64,000 nt of DNA from Micromonospora sp. PLK6-60 (GCF_019890675.1 NZ_JAIOAA010000003.1:248001-312000); one strand, 5' to 3'. Shown: positions 1 to 8,693, counted from the first letter of the stretch. Translations and numbers: made by a program. The notes: generated from the sequence alone by a model not told the origin.

Positions 1-70
1 GTGCTCATTGCCGAGGCGTTCCGGGCCCGACGCCGACATCCATCCGATCAGCCACAACCGTGAGGTGGTC

Positions 71-709
71 ATGCATTCCGTTCGGGAAATTCTGAAGTCG
101 AAGCTCATCCCACTCGTCGTCGCCGCGGTGGTCGTCGGTGGCGGAGCGACCGCCGCGTCGGCGATCGCCTCCGCCGCCCCGGCCGGACACTCGGCGACCT
201 CGACGGCGAAGGGCACGGTCAACTCCGACGTCGGCGACCGGTGCGTGCTGCCCGGCCAGGTCGTGCGGAACACGCGGTATGTCGGTACGAGCAGGACCTG
301 GCCGCGTGGCGCGAACTGGCAGGCCACCGGAAACGCCAAGGGCAGCGTGATCACGCTGCAACATGAGACCCGGGTCCACAATTCCGTCTCCGCGACGTTC
401 GGCCTGTCGAAGTCGGTCGTTTCGGCGGCGGTCGGGTTCAACGTCGAGCGGCAGCAGGCGGTGTGGGTCAGCTTCAGCTACACCCAGCCGAAGCCGGGCA
501 AGTACCAGCTGCGGGTCACCCCGGTCTACGACGAGTACCTGTTCGAGGTGCACAAGAAGATCGGCAGGGTCAAGATCCGGGGCGGTCACCCCGACTGTGT
601 CCAGACCGGCACCGCGAAGGTGGGCGGCGGTGCGGCGTCGAAGTACATCGGCCTGGAGAGCCGCGTCTACCGCAAGAACTCGGCCGGCGAGTGGGTGGTG
701 GTCCGCTGA
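71..709 (+). CDS. Small secreted protein of unknown function
   Basis: A 212-residue protein. I place the start at the ATG at 71, preceded by a GAGGTGG ribosome-binding site; the frame is open further upstream but that part does not look like protein. Residues 1 to about 40 form a Sec-type signal: basic MHSVREILKSK, then a hydrophobic stretch, then small residues ending in Ala. The mature part has two Cys (GDRCVLPG and HPDCVQTG) that could form a disulfide. A central Ser/Val-rich stretch (SVSATFGLSKSVVSAAVGFN) alternates polar and apolar residues, as in beta-strands. I do not recognise a named family. It is probably exported and beta-rich; small actinobacterial secreted proteins with similar Ser/Val repeats exist, but that resemblance is only a pattern judgement. 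Confidence 0.7.
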   Translation: MHSVREILKSKLIPLVVAAVVVGGGATAASAIASAAPAGHSATSTAKGTVNSDVGDRCVLPGQVVRNTRYVGTSRTWPRGANWQATGNAKGSVITLQHETRVHNSVSATFGLSKSVVSAAVGFNVERQQAVWVSFSYTQPKPGKYQLRVTPVYDEYLFEVHKKIGRVKIRGGHPDCVQTGTAKVGGGAASKYIGLESRVYRKNSAGEWVVVR

Positions 710-735
710 CGTGGGCATCCCACCAGCACAGAGTC

Positions 736-795
736 GGCAGCTGTCCCGCCCGGCCTCGCCGGGCGGGACAGCTGCCCGCCACGTTCGTGGCGGGC
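736..795 (+). terminator. Double hairpin terminator
   Basis: Twenty-seven bases after the stop codon there is an 18-bp perfect stem (736-753 with 759-776) around a CCTCG loop. A second 9-bp stem (774-782 with 787-795) with a GTTC loop follows and shares three bases with the first, so the two are mutually exclusive at the junction. No U-tract follows, as is usual in high-GC actinomycetes. Confidence 0.75.
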
Positions 796-902
796 AGGCG
801 TCCCGCCGCACCCACCAGCCGGCACCCGCGCATTGGCTGCGGGGTGTAATCTCGCGTGCCGACACCACTGCTGTCCGTAGTGGACTGACGGAGGGCCACG
901 CG

Positions 903-2594
903 ATGGACGACGGCGCCGGCGGCGTCCAGCCTAGATCCGGGTCGGCCCCGGATCCCTTCGCCGCGACCTCGCCGGTGGAGTTCGTCGCGGCGATGCGGGC
1001 GCTGAAGGAGTGGTCCGGCTACACCTTCCGCGAGTTGCAGCGCCGGGCGGACGCGTTCGGCGAGGTGCTGCCGCACAGCACGATCGCCGCCGTGCTGGGG
1101 CGCAGCGCCCTGCCCCGGGAGGCGCTGGTGACCGCCTTCGTCCGGGCCTGCGGCCTGGACCAGGCCACCGCCGCGTCGTGGCTCGCCACCCGGAAGCGGC
1201 TCGCGGTCCAGTCGGCGCGGGCGCCGGAGGCCGGCGACGGCCCCCACCGGTTCACCGACGGGCAGCCGCCTGCCCCGCCCGAGCCGGTAACCGACGGGGG
1301 CCCGCCCGGGCCGACAGCCGACGAGCAGCCGCCTGCGCCGCCCGAGCCGGTAACCGACGGGGGCCCGCCCGGGTCGACAGCCGACGAGCAGCCGCCTGGC
1401 CCGCCTGAGCAGCCGGCAGCCGGCCGGGGCCCGGCGGACGAGGACGGCCGGTCCCCCGACCCGCGGACGGACGCGGAGCGCCTGCCCGTCCTGGCGTCGG
1501 TGCTGCGGTCGGTGCCGCTGTCCGACCCGGAGTCGCCCGTCCCCTCGCCGGACACCGGCGGCCTCCGGCCCGAGCCGCCGCAGCACCCGGGCACCGGCGT
1601 CCTGGGGCCCGAGCCGCACGATCCGGGCGCCACCGAGGGGCCGACGGAGCCGGGTGCCGGGGAGCCGGACCAACCGTCGTCGGCCGGCCGGTTGGCGAGC
1701 GTGACCGCGGAGCGGACGGACGAGCGGTGGGTCGGCGTGCACCGGCACGACCCGGCGGAGGACGTACCCCGACCGGCCGGTCACCGTTGGCTGATCCCGC
1801 CGATCATGTATCGGACCGGCTGGGCGAGTCGGGTGCTCTCCGGCGTACTCGTGCTGGTGATGGCCGCCATCGCGGTGGCGGTGGTGGCCCGCGCCCTGCG
1901 CGACTCGCCCGGCAACACCGCGGGGTCGGGCGGTCCGGCGGAGTCACCGCTCGACGAGGCCGACCCCGAGACCCTGCCGGCGGTGGTGCCCTCCAGCGTC
2001 CCGTCCCCGTCCCGATCCCCGGCTCGGTCCCGCTCCGCAGCCCCCACGGCGTCGGCCAGGCCGAGCACGAGCGCAAGCACGAGCACGAGTACGTCGCCGC
2101 CGACGACGCCGGCGACCGGCCGGTCGGCGCCTGCCGGGCCACCCGCCGGCCTGCCCACCGGTCCGGTACGGCTACGGGTCGCCCTCTCGGGCCTGTGCGT
2201 GGGCGAAGGACCGGAGCTCTACAAGGCGTCCGGTCGGATCGTGTTGGGCCAGCACTCCTGCGCCTCGGCGTCGCCCCCGATCGCGATCGAGAAGGTGTCC
2301 GGCACGGCATACCGGATCACGCTCGACCATCCCGAGTACGGCCCCGGTTGCGCGACGATCGACGACGACGGTCGGGTGGCCGGCCTCCTGCTGGCCGGCG
2401 ACGCCTGCGGCGCGGGGCGGCCGGTTCAGCACTTCACCTTCGAGCCGGTCACCGGCGGTTACCGGCTGCGCTCGCTGCCGGGAAAGGCGTACTGCATCGG
2501 GGTCTTCGAGGAGCGGCGGGACGCGGGGGTGCAGCTCATCCAGACCGACTGCGCCAGCACTCCGGCCCAGACCTTCCTCGTCGAACGACGCTGA
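903..2594 (+). CDS. HTH regulator fused to a membrane helix and extracytoplasmic trefoil-like domain
   Basis: 563 residues; ATG at 903 with GGAGGG eight bases upstream. Residues about 20-100 are a cytoplasmic helix-turn-helix of the XRE-like type common in actinomycetes (EFVAAMRALKEWSGYTFREL, then a second helix pair ending in WLATRKRLA). A long Pro/Glu/Gly-rich linker (about 110-300) contains two exact 21-residue repeats. One transmembrane helix lies at about 310-330 (RVLSGVLVLVMAAIAVAVVA). A Ser/Thr/Pro-rich stalk follows to about 420. The last ~140 residues hold six Cys (LCVGEG, HSCAS, GCATI, DACGA, YCIGV, DCAST) and a QTF-type ending like a ricin/CBM13 trefoil. The inferred role is a one-component transmembrane regulator linking an extracellular ligand, possibly a glycan, to DNA or protein binding inside. 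The ligand and targets are unknown. Confidence 0.75.
   Translation: MDDGAGGVQPRSGSAPDPFAATSPVEFVAAMRALKEWSGYTFRELQRRADAFGEVLPHSTIAAVLGRSALPREALVTAFVRACGLDQATAASWLATRKRLAVQSARAPEAGDGPHRFTDGQPPAPPEPVTDGGPPGPTADEQPPAPPEPVTDGGPPGSTADEQPPGPPEQPAAGRGPADEDGRSPDPRTDAERLPVLASVLRSVPLSDPESPVPSPDTGGLRPEPPQHPGTGVLGPEPHDPGATEGPTEPGAGEPDQPSSAGRLASVTAERTDERWVGVHRHDPAEDVPRPAGHRWLIPPIMYRTGWASRVLSGVLVLVMAAIAVAVVARALRDSPGNTAGSGGPAESPLDEADPETLPAVVPSSVPSPSRSPARSRSAAPTASARPSTSASTSTSTSPPTTPATGRSAPAGPPAGLPTGPVRLRVALSGLCVGEGPELYKASGRIVLGQHSCASASPPIAIEKVSGTAYRITLDHPEYGPGCATIDDDGRVAGLLLAGDACGAGRPVQHFTFEPVTGGYRLRSLPGKAYCIGVFEERRDAGVQLIQTDCASTPAQTFLVERR
1263..1406 (+). repeat. 63-bp tandem repeat inside the linker of the HTH-membrane regulator
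   Basis: Two nearly identical 63-bp units (1263-1325 and 1326-1388) and the start of a third encode the repeat QPPAPPEPVTDGGPPG plus x-TADE (21 residues). The length is a multiple of three, so copy-number change would lengthen or shorten the linker without breaking the frame. Confidence 0.85.
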
Positions 2595-2610
2595 GCGGGT
2601 GCCGGACGAG

Positions 2611-2645
2611 TGACGGGCCGGCGACACAAGGTCGCCGGCCCGTCA
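2611..2645. terminator. Bidirectional hairpin between convergent genes
   Basis: A perfect 15-bp stem (2611-2625 with 2631-2645) closes an ACAAG loop. It lies between the regulator stop at 2594 and the esterase stop at 2656, so it can end transcription from both sides. Confidence 0.8.
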
Positions 2646-2655
2646 TTCCTACTGG

Positions 2656-4542
2656 TTACCGGACCCGCAGCTGCTGGTGCTCCGCGGCGTCGGGGGCGTA
2701 GGTCGAGTCACCGGAGTAGGCGACGTGGACCGGGTAACCCCCGGCCTTCAGCCCGGCCGTCGGCAGCTCGACGACGGCCGCGCCGTCGGTCAGCGCCACC
2801 ACCTGCGTGCTGCCGCCGAAGGTGACGGCGATCTCGCCGGTCACCGTCGGAGCCTTCTGGTGCTGGGTCTGGGCCCGCACGTCGACGTTCAGGGTGAACG
2901 TGTCACCACGGACGACCGACGCCGGCGCGGCGTTCGCCTTCACCACGGTCCTCGCCGTGCCCGGGTCCGTCAGGGTGACGGTTGCCGAGCCGGACTTGGT
3001 CGGGTCGACCACCGACGTCGCCACGACGGTGAGCGTCGACGCCTGCTCCGTGGCGGCCACCGAGAGCCGACCGTCGGTGGAGATGGTGGTGTCCGCCGAG
3101 GTCGCCCCCTTGACCGACCAGGTCACCGCCGGGCTCACGCCCTCGTTGGTGGTCACCTTGGCGCTGAACTGCCGGACCCAGTTCCAGCCCTTCGTCAGCT
3201 CCGCGGTCGCGGGCGTCACCGACACGGAGTCGACGCCCGACCACAGGTAGTCCCGGGCGAAGATCGTGAACAGCTGGCCCGCGGTCATCCCGTCGTGCGC
3301 GCCGGGAACCTGGGTGGTCGCGGCGGTGTAGCCACGGGCCCGGAAGTTGTTCGCGATGGTGTTCTGGGCGTTGAGGTTGCCCTCGAAGACCCCGTTGCCG
3401 AGGAACACGAACAGGTCGTCGTCCCCGACCGCGGCCGCGACATTGTCGTAGTCCTGAGTGGTGAGGGCCGGGTTACCGGAGAAGTGTCCGAAGAAGCCGA
3501 ACGTGGTCGGGTAACCGCGGATGACGTGGGCGCCGGTCATGCCGCCGTAGGAGAACCCGGCGTAGGCGCGTCCCTCGCGCTTGGTCGAGACGTGGTAGTT
3601 CTTCTCGATCAGCGGCAGGATCGTCTGGACCAGGTTGTTGGCGGCGTTGGTCTGGTTGTAGGAGGCGAAGCCGAGGCTGGTGCCGGTGAAGTGGTTCCCC
3701 ATGGTAACCACCACGGTGGGCTCGATCTCGCCCTTGGCCGTCATGTTGTCCAGGATGTTCGGGACGTTCGCCGGGACCATGAAGTCGGTCTCGTCACCGA
3801 AGATGCCGTGCGCGAGGTACGCGACCTTGTACGGCTCCGCCCGGTTGGGGTCGTAGCCGGCCGGCAGGTAGACGCCGAGGTAGTGGCCGCTGTCGCCGAG
3901 GATCGTGGTGTAGGGGATGTAGGTGACGGTGCCGCGCTTCGCGGGGTCCGCGATCGGCAGCTCGTACTCCCCGCGCGCCTTGAGCACCGGGTCGTTCTGC
4001 TTCTCGGCGTACGGCACGTACACGGCGTCGAGGACGTCGTTGTTGCGGACCCGGAACGACGACTCGCCCGGGGGACGGGGGTTCGTCGAGGCGGGGTCCC
4101 AGATGCGCTTGTTCGCCCAGCCCTTGGTCGGGTCCCAGACCCGGTACCAGTAGCTGAGCGCTCCGGCGTGCAGCGGGAGCGAGACCGACCAGTAGCCGTT
4201 CGAATCCCTGGTCATGTCCCGGAGGAACTCGGTGCCGCCGGAGTGGTACCGCCCCGGCTGCCAGGCTTCCGGCTGGTACCGGGTGGTGCCGGTGGCGACG
4301 TCGAGCAGGGTCAGGTCGCCGGCCAGGCGGACCTGCGTGGCGTCGGCGTTGCGGTAGACGAATGTGACCGTGTAGCCGGTCGGCGAACTGGTGTCCGCCG
4401 TGACGGTCGCGCCTTCCGCGATCGCGGCCTCGGCCGCGACGGCGGCCGGCGCGGAGACGATGGCACCGGCACCGAGTGACATGAACGCGAGCAACGAAAT
4501 CGCACGCCTGCTGAGGCTGCGCCTTTCGATCGCCTTCCTCAT
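2656..4542 (-). CDS. Secreted CE1-type esterase with C-terminal Ig-like domains
   Basis: 628 residues; ATG at 4542 with GAGGAG eight bases upstream. Residues 1-37 form a signal peptide ending in an AVAAEA cleavage region. Residues about 45-170 are an immunoglobulin/CBM48-like sandwich as in feruloyl esterases. Residues about 200-430 are the alpha/beta-hydrolase catalytic domain: nucleophile Ser331 in GFSYGG, His416 in PGAHDGMT, and an acidic residue probably in the VGDDDLF region near 375. Residues about 438-530 and 540-628 are bacterial Ig-like domains (Big_2-like, then Big_3_5-like). The family (esterase D/feruloyl esterase) cleaves ester-linked phenolic or acyl groups from plant polysaccharides. 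The Ig modules probably act in adhesion or spacing. It shares a 180-bp spacer with a divergent LacI gene, which may control it. Confidence 0.85.
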   Translation of the reverse strand: MRKAIERRSLSRRAISLLAFMSLGAGAIVSAPAAVAAEAAIAEGATVTADTSSPTGYTVTFVYRNADATQVRLAGDLTLLDVATGTTRYQPEAWQPGRYHSGGTEFLRDMTRDSNGYWSVSLPLHAGALSYWYRVWDPTKGWANKRIWDPASTNPRPPGESSFRVRNNDVLDAVYVPYAEKQNDPVLKARGEYELPIADPAKRGTVTYIPYTTILGDSGHYLGVYLPAGYDPNRAEPYKVAYLAHGIFGDETDFMVPANVPNILDNMTAKGEIEPTVVVTMGNHFTGTSLGFASYNQTNAANNLVQTILPLIEKNYHVSTKREGRAYAGFSYGGMTGAHVIRGYPTTFGFFGHFSGNPALTTQDYDNVAAAVGDDDLFVFLGNGVFEGNLNAQNTIANNFRARGYTAATTQVPGAHDGMTAGQLFTIFARDYLWSGVDSVSVTPATAELTKGWNWVRQFSAKVTTNEGVSPAVTWSVKGATSADTTISTDGRLSVAATEQASTLTVVATSVVDPTKSGSATVTLTDPGTARTVVKANAAPASVVRGDTFTLNVDVRAQTQHQKAPTVTGEIAVTFGGSTQVVALTDGAAVVELPTAGLKAGGYPVHVAYSGDSTYAPDAAEHQQLRVR

Positions 4543-4635
4543 CTGACAGTTCTCCTCTGCGGGCCCGTGGGCCACCGCCGACTCCCCGACTGTCGGGTGA
4601 TGACCCGTTCGGCACTCGATGGACCGAGTGCGCGG

Positions 4636-4649
4636 CTAAATCGAATTAG
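4636..4649. promoter_or_regulatory. Candidate LacI-type operator in a divergent spacer
   Basis: CTAAATCGAATTAG is a 14-bp near-palindrome with one mismatch about a central CG, the layout LacI-family proteins bind. It lies between the divergent esterase and LacI genes. This is inference from symmetry and position only. Confidence 0.4.
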
Positions 4650-4724
4650 CATGACGGGGGGTAGTGTGACCGGGAACACCTTCCGATGTCAAGGACGTTT
4701 CCGATTCATGAAGTGGGAGGTCCG

Positions 4725-5792
4725 GTGAGCCCACGACGGGTCACCCTGGCCGACGTCGCCAGGCATGCGGACGTCTCCCCGACCACGGCGTCGCTCGTGC
4801 TGTCCGGGCGCGGGCGCGAGATGCGGATCTCGCAGAGCGTCGAACGGCGCGTCGTCGAGTCGGCGGAGGAGTTGCAGTACCGCCGCAACATCGTCTCGGT
4901 CGGCCTGCGTACGGGCCGGACCCAGACGATCGGCTTCGTGTCCGACACGGTCGCGACGTCCCGCCTCGCCGGGGACATGATCAAAGGTGCGCTGGAGGCG
5001 GCCCGGGAACGCGGCGTGATGCTGTTCATCGGCGAGACCGAGGGCGAGGCCGACCTCGAACAAGGGCTGCTCCAGGCCATGCACGACCGCCGGGTGGACG
5101 GCATCATCCTCGCCTCGATGTTCACCCGCGCCGTCGAGGTCCCGGCCGCGCTCCTGACCGGTCCGGCCGTGCTGCTGAACGCCGTACCCGAGCGGGCCGC
5201 CGCCCTCCCCGCGGTGCTGCCCGACGAGGTCGAAGCGGGTCGGGCCGCGGCGCGCATCCTGCTGGACGCCGGACACCGGGAGGGCATCCACGCGATCGGC
5301 GCCGGGCCGGGCCCGCGGGACGTGCCCCCCGAGGCGCTCGCGGGCATCGAGCGGCTGACCGGGATCCACGAGGCGCTCGCCGCGGCCGGCGTCGCCCTCG
5401 CCAGCGGTCGGGTCTGCGCCGACTGGCTGCCGGAGTACGGGTACCAGGCGACCCGGGAGCTACTCGAGCGGGAGCGGCCGCGCGCGCTCATCTGCCTGAA
5501 CGACCGGCTGGCTCTGGGCGCCTACCAGGCGCTCGACGACCACGCCCTGAAGGTGCCCACCGACGTGTCCGTCGTGTCCTTCGACGACCACCCCATCGCC
5601 GCCTGGACCCGCCCGCGGCTCACCACCGTGGCCCTGCCCCACTACGACCTCGGCCGGAAGAGCGTCGACGTCCTGTTCGCGGAGATCGAACGGCGGCACC
5701 AGGGCGCCGAGCCGGACGACCGCACGTACCGGGTGCCGATGCCCGTACGGATGCGCGAATCCGTCGCGCCGCCCGGCGACGGACGACGCTGA
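4725..5792 (+). CDS. LacI-family transcriptional regulator
   Basis: 355 residues from a GTG at 4725 preceded by GGGAGG. The frame opens upstream at 4686 without a ribosome-binding site, so I prefer the GTG. Residues about 5-50 are the LacI helix-turn-helix and hinge (VTLADVARHADVSPTTASLV). The rest is the periplasmic-binding-protein-like effector domain (family pattern: VDGIILASMF, ICLNDRLALGAYQAL, VSVVSFDDHPIAAW). It presumably represses in the absence of a sugar effector. Targets are likely the divergent secreted esterase and itself, through the near-palindrome at 4636-4649. The effector is not deducible. Confidence 0.9.
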   Translation: MSPRRVTLADVARHADVSPTTASLVLSGRGREMRISQSVERRVVESAEELQYRRNIVSVGLRTGRTQTIGFVSDTVATSRLAGDMIKGALEAARERGVMLFIGETEGEADLEQGLLQAMHDRRVDGIILASMFTRAVEVPAALLTGPAVLLNAVPERAAALPAVLPDEVEAGRAAARILLDAGHREGIHAIGAGPGPRDVPPEALAGIERLTGIHEALAAAGVALASGRVCADWLPEYGYQATRELLERERPRALICLNDRLALGAYQALDDHALKVPTDVSVVSFDDHPIAAWTRPRLTTVALPHYDLGRKSVDVLFAEIERRHQGAEPDDRTYRVPMPVRMRESVAPPGDGRR

Positions 5793-5799
5793 AGCCCGG

Positions 5800-5829
5800 C
5801 GGGCCCGGAGCCGGGTGGCTCCGGGCCCG
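5800..5829. terminator. Bidirectional hairpin between convergent genes
   Basis: A perfect 13-bp GC stem (5800-5812 with 5817-5829) with a GGGT loop sits between the LacI stop at 5792 and the stop of the opposing esterase at 5836. Confidence 0.8.
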
Positions 5830-5835
5830 GTCGGC

Positions 5836-7146
5836 TCAGGAACTGGTGCAGGTGAGGTTGCCGGGCGCGGTGGCGCCGTTGCCGGTGGCGGTGAACCCGA
5901 AGGTGGTCGAGGCGTTCGCGCCCAACGCGCCGTTGTAGGGGGCGTTCTGGACGCTGACGGTGCCGGTGGTGCCCGTGTTGACGCCGTTCCAGAGGCTGCT
6001 GATGGCCTGGCCGCTGGCCAGGGTCAGCCGTACGGTCCAGCCGTTGATCGCGGCGGTGGACCGGTTGGTCACGGTGACCTCACCCTGGAAGCCACCGGGC
6101 CAGGTGTTGACCGTGCTGTAGGTGGCGGCGCAGCCGCCGGTCGGCGGGGGCGGGGTCGTCGGCGTGACCGTGGGCGTGGCCGTCGGCGTGGTCGTCGGCG
6201 TGGCCGTGGGCGTGCTGGTCGGCGGGGTGGTCGTCGGCGGGGTGGTGGACTCGAACTGGCTGAAGAACCGCCAGATCTCCCCCGAGGTCCAGGTCCTGGA
6301 GTCGTTGGGGCTGGACGACCCGTCGACCGGGCTGGGGGTGTGGTCGCCGTCGAAGGCGGCCCACTGCACGGGGTAACCGGCGCGGCAGCCGGTGTAGGCG
6401 GTGGTGATGTGGGTCAGGCTGCCCCGGCTCGGCTCGCGCGGGCTCTGCGCGGTGCAGCCGTTGTTCCGGACGAAGGTGTCGCGCAGCGACCGGCCCATGG
6501 AGATGTTCAGCACGCTGTCGTAGATGCCGTGGATGCCGAAGTAGGCCACGGGCTGGGTGCCGCCGTTGCAGCCGCTGAGGTTGGCGCCGGAGATGACGGT
6601 GACCGCCCGGATGACGGTGGGCCGGGCGCAGGCCACCGCGTAGCTCATCGCCCCGCCGTAGCTCCAACCGAGCGCGAACCGCTGGGTCGTGTCGACACAG
6701 AGGTCGTTCTCGACCTGCCGGGAGATGTCGTCGAAGAGGGTCAGGTCCCGGCCGTTGGTGTTGGCCCAGCCGTTGTCGATGCCCTGCGGCGCGACGAAGA
6801 TCGTGCTGTTGTTCGACAGCGGCAGGAGCCCGTAGTAGCCGGCCGAGGCGACGTTGTTCGCCGAACCGTTCAGCCAGTGGAAGCCGAAGACCAGCCGGTA
6901 CTGGCGGTTGCGGTCGTACCCGTCCGGGATCCGCAGGATGTAGCTGCGGTTCTGTCCGCCGCTGGAGATCGTGCGGGTTCCGCTGGTGAGCGTGGGGGCC
7001 TTGCCGCAGCCCGCGGTCGCCGCGAGGGTGCCGTTCGTCGCGGCTGCCGCCGCGCCGCCGAGGCCGCCGCTCAGCACGCCGCCGGCCGCCGTCGCGACGA
7101 GCACGGCCGCGGCGGCGAAGACCGAGAGAAGCTGTGTACGTTTCAC
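5836..7146 (-). CDS. Secreted CE1-like feruloyl/acetylxylan esterase with CBM2
   Basis: 436 residues from a GTG at 7146, with AAGGAGG nine bases upstream. The longer open frame has no leader signal and is rejected. Signal peptide residues 1-36. The catalytic domain (about 45-305) resembles COG3509/LpqC-type and fungal FaeB-type esterases: oxyanion region FGFHWLNG near 90, nucleophile Ser162 in GWSYGG, and His in the DGDHTPSP motif near residue 290. A Thr/Pro linker (about 308-335) leads to a C-terminal CBM2 that starts at GGCAATYS, with Trp in NTWPGGF, INGWTV and SSLWNG, the usual cellulose/xylan-binding aromatics. It should release feruloyl or acetyl esters from plant cell wall. A TTATCGATAA palindrome about 250 bp upstream may be an operator. 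Confidence 0.88.
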   Translation of the reverse strand: MKRTQLLSVFAAAAVLVATAAGGVLSGGLGGAAAAATNGTLAATAGCGKAPTLTSGTRTISSGGQNRSYILRIPDGYDRNRQYRLVFGFHWLNGSANNVASAGYYGLLPLSNNSTIFVAPQGIDNGWANTNGRDLTLFDDISRQVENDLCVDTTQRFALGWSYGGAMSYAVACARPTVIRAVTVISGANLSGCNGGTQPVAYFGIHGIYDSVLNISMGRSLRDTFVRNNGCTAQSPREPSRGSLTHITTAYTGCRAGYPVQWAAFDGDHTPSPVDGSSSPNDSRTWTSGEIWRFFSQFESTTPPTTTPPTSTPTATPTTTPTATPTVTPTTPPPPTGGCAATYSTVNTWPGGFQGEVTVTNRSTAAINGWTVRLTLASGQAISSLWNGVNTGTTGTVSVQNAPYNGALGANASTTFGFTATGNGATAPGNLTCTSS

Positions 7147-7392
7147 TGTTGCTTGCCTCCTTGCCAGTGGTGGTGGACCGGTGCTGGTGCCGCGCGTGCG
7201 GATTTCGCCTGCGGGAAGACAGGGAGAAGCGGGCCTGCGAGGAACGAGGTCCTCCGGCGGCGATCTGCGGTCGGCGGGCATCGGCACGGCGGCCCGGACT
7301 GGTCGCCGGCGGCGGGAGGGTGGGTGGCCCTCGTCGGCGCGTTGCCGGTGACCGGGAGCGTGCCCTTCGCTCCCGCGCCGAAAGATAGCAGT

Positions 7393-7402
7393 TTATCGAT
7401 AA
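7393..7402. promoter_or_regulatory. Palindrome TTATCGATAA, candidate operator
   Basis: A perfect 10-bp palindrome with central CG lies in an unusually AT-rich stretch (about 7383-7415), roughly 250 bp upstream of the esterase start. It fits a LacI-type site, but its sequence differs from the CGAATCGRTTCR sites nearby, so another regulator is implied. Confidence 0.35.
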
Positions 7403-7573
7403 CGTATTCAACCGCTGATGTTGCGGAACAACCGGTCACCACCGTCCGCTTCGGCGGCGACCCCGTCCGGATCAGACCGCTCTGAGCTGCTCACGAAGGA
7501 GAAGCTGGGCACCGAAACTCTCGCCCCGCCAACCGGAAACTTCCGGGTCCGACCACGGCGGGAGCGCGGTGAG

Positions 7574-7627
7574 CGTTAACAGTCGCGGGCCGGCGCTATG
7601 ATCCGGGCGTACGGATGAACCGATTCG
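7574..7627 (+). promoter_or_regulatory. lacI promoter with operator site A
   Basis: A weak -35 (GTTAAC, 7574-7579) is followed after 17 nt by a good -10 TATGAT (7597-7602). Thirteen bases further is TGAACCGATTCG (7616-7627), whose complement CGAATCGGTTCA matches the sites before the ABC operon and the secreted glycosidase. Position over the expected transcript start suggests autorepression. Confidence 0.6.
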
Positions 7628-7648
7628 ACGACCGTTGCCGGGAGCGGG

Positions 7649-8674
7649 ATGAACATCGGTGAGATCGCCCGGCGTGCCGGGGTGTCCCGCAGCACCGTGT
7701 CGTACGTGTTGAGCGGCAAGCGACCGGTCTCGGCGGCCACCCGGCAGCGCATCCAGGCCGTCATCGACGAGTTGGACTACCGACCCAACGCCAGCGCGCG
7801 CGCCCTCAAGGAGGGCCGCACCCGCACCCTCGGCCTGGTCATCCCGCCCGCGAGCCGGCGCCTCACCGACATGCAGCTCGGCTTCGTCGCCAGCGTGGTC
7901 GAGGCCGCCGCGCGGGTCGACCTGGACGTTCTGCTGTCGCCGTCCGGTGGCGACCACGACCGGTCGTTCGAACGCATCGTCACCGGCCGCCGCGTCGACG
8001 GCGTGGTCCTGATGGAGATCCGCCTCACCGACGAGCGGGTGAGCCGGCTGGAGCAGACCGGCCTGCCGTTCGTGACCATCGGCCGTACCGCCCAGCCGCA
8101 GGGGATGAGCTGGGTGGACGTGGACTACGGCGGCCTCATCGCCAGCTGCGTGCACCACCTGGCCGACCTGGGGCACCGGCACGTGGCCCTGGTCAACCGG
8201 TCGGCCGAACTCGTCGCCGCCGGCTACGGTCCCGGCAACCGCGCGTCCGCCGGCTTCGCCGAGGCGACGGCGGAGCGCGGCCTGGTCGGCGTCGACGTCT
8301 GCTGCGGCGACGACGTCTCGGCCGGCGAGGCGTGCGTCGAGGAACTGCTGGCGACCCACCCCGAGGTCACCGCCGTGGCCACCGTCAACGAGGCGGCCCT
8401 GCCCGGCATGCAGCGGGCGCTGGAGAGCGCCGGGCTCGTGGTGCCGCGCGACTTCTCCCTCACCGGGGTCGCCGCCCGGCACTGGGCCGAGAACTTCCGG
8501 CCGTCGCTGACCGCGGCGGACGTGCCGATCGTCGACATGGGCGCGGCGGCGGTGGCGCTCCTGCTGGAGCGGATCGCCGCGCCCGCCACCGCGCCCCGGC
8601 ACCGGCTCTACCGGCCACCGATCTCACTGCGCGCCAGCACCGGCCCGGTGCCCGCGCCCCGCGCCGCCCGCTGA
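7649..8674 (+). CDS. LacI-family regulator of the adjacent sugar-utilisation genes
   Basis: 341 residues, ATG at 7649 after GGGAGCGGG. Residues 1-50 are a typical LacI HTH (NIGEIARRAGVSRSTVSYVL) with the hinge helix NASARALK; the effector-binding domain follows (VDGVVLMEIR, FVTIGRTAQP, DFSLTGVAARHWAE). It converges on the end of a sugar ABC transporter/glycosidase operon. The operator CGAATCGRTTCR occurs before this gene, before that operon and before the secreted glycosidase at 13641, so this protein is the best candidate for the regulator of all three. The effector is probably an oligosaccharide imported by the ABC system. The assignment is inference from shared sites and proximity. Confidence 0.9.
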   Translation: MNIGEIARRAGVSRSTVSYVLSGKRPVSAATRQRIQAVIDELDYRPNASARALKEGRTRTLGLVIPPASRRLTDMQLGFVASVVEAAARVDLDVLLSPSGGDHDRSFERIVTGRRVDGVVLMEIRLTDERVSRLEQTGLPFVTIGRTAQPQGMSWVDVDYGGLIASCVHHLADLGHRHVALVNRSAELVAAGYGPGNRASAGFAEATAERGLVGVDVCCGDDVSAGEACVEELLATHPEVTAVATVNEAALPGMQRALESAGLVVPRDFSLTGVAARHWAENFRPSLTAADVPIVDMGAAAVALLLERIAAPATAPRHRLYRPPISLRASTGPVPAPRAAR

Positions 8675-8693
8675 CGGCGTACCGTCGGGTCGG

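Larger units (their letters stand above)
7147..7648. other. 500-bp intergenic region with divergent promoters
   Basis: No credible gene. It separates the divergent CBM2 esterase and second LacI gene. I see the esterase ribosome-binding site (7156-7162), a CG-centred palindrome (7393-7402) and the LacI promoter/operator (7574-7627); the rest, about 7163-7390 and 7410-7570, shows nothing I can name. Confidence 0.6.

Noticed and set aside
2677..4479. A 600-codon plus-strand frame opposite the first esterase
   Set aside because: Compositional shadow; Arg/Val/Gly-rich, no ribosome-binding site or motif.
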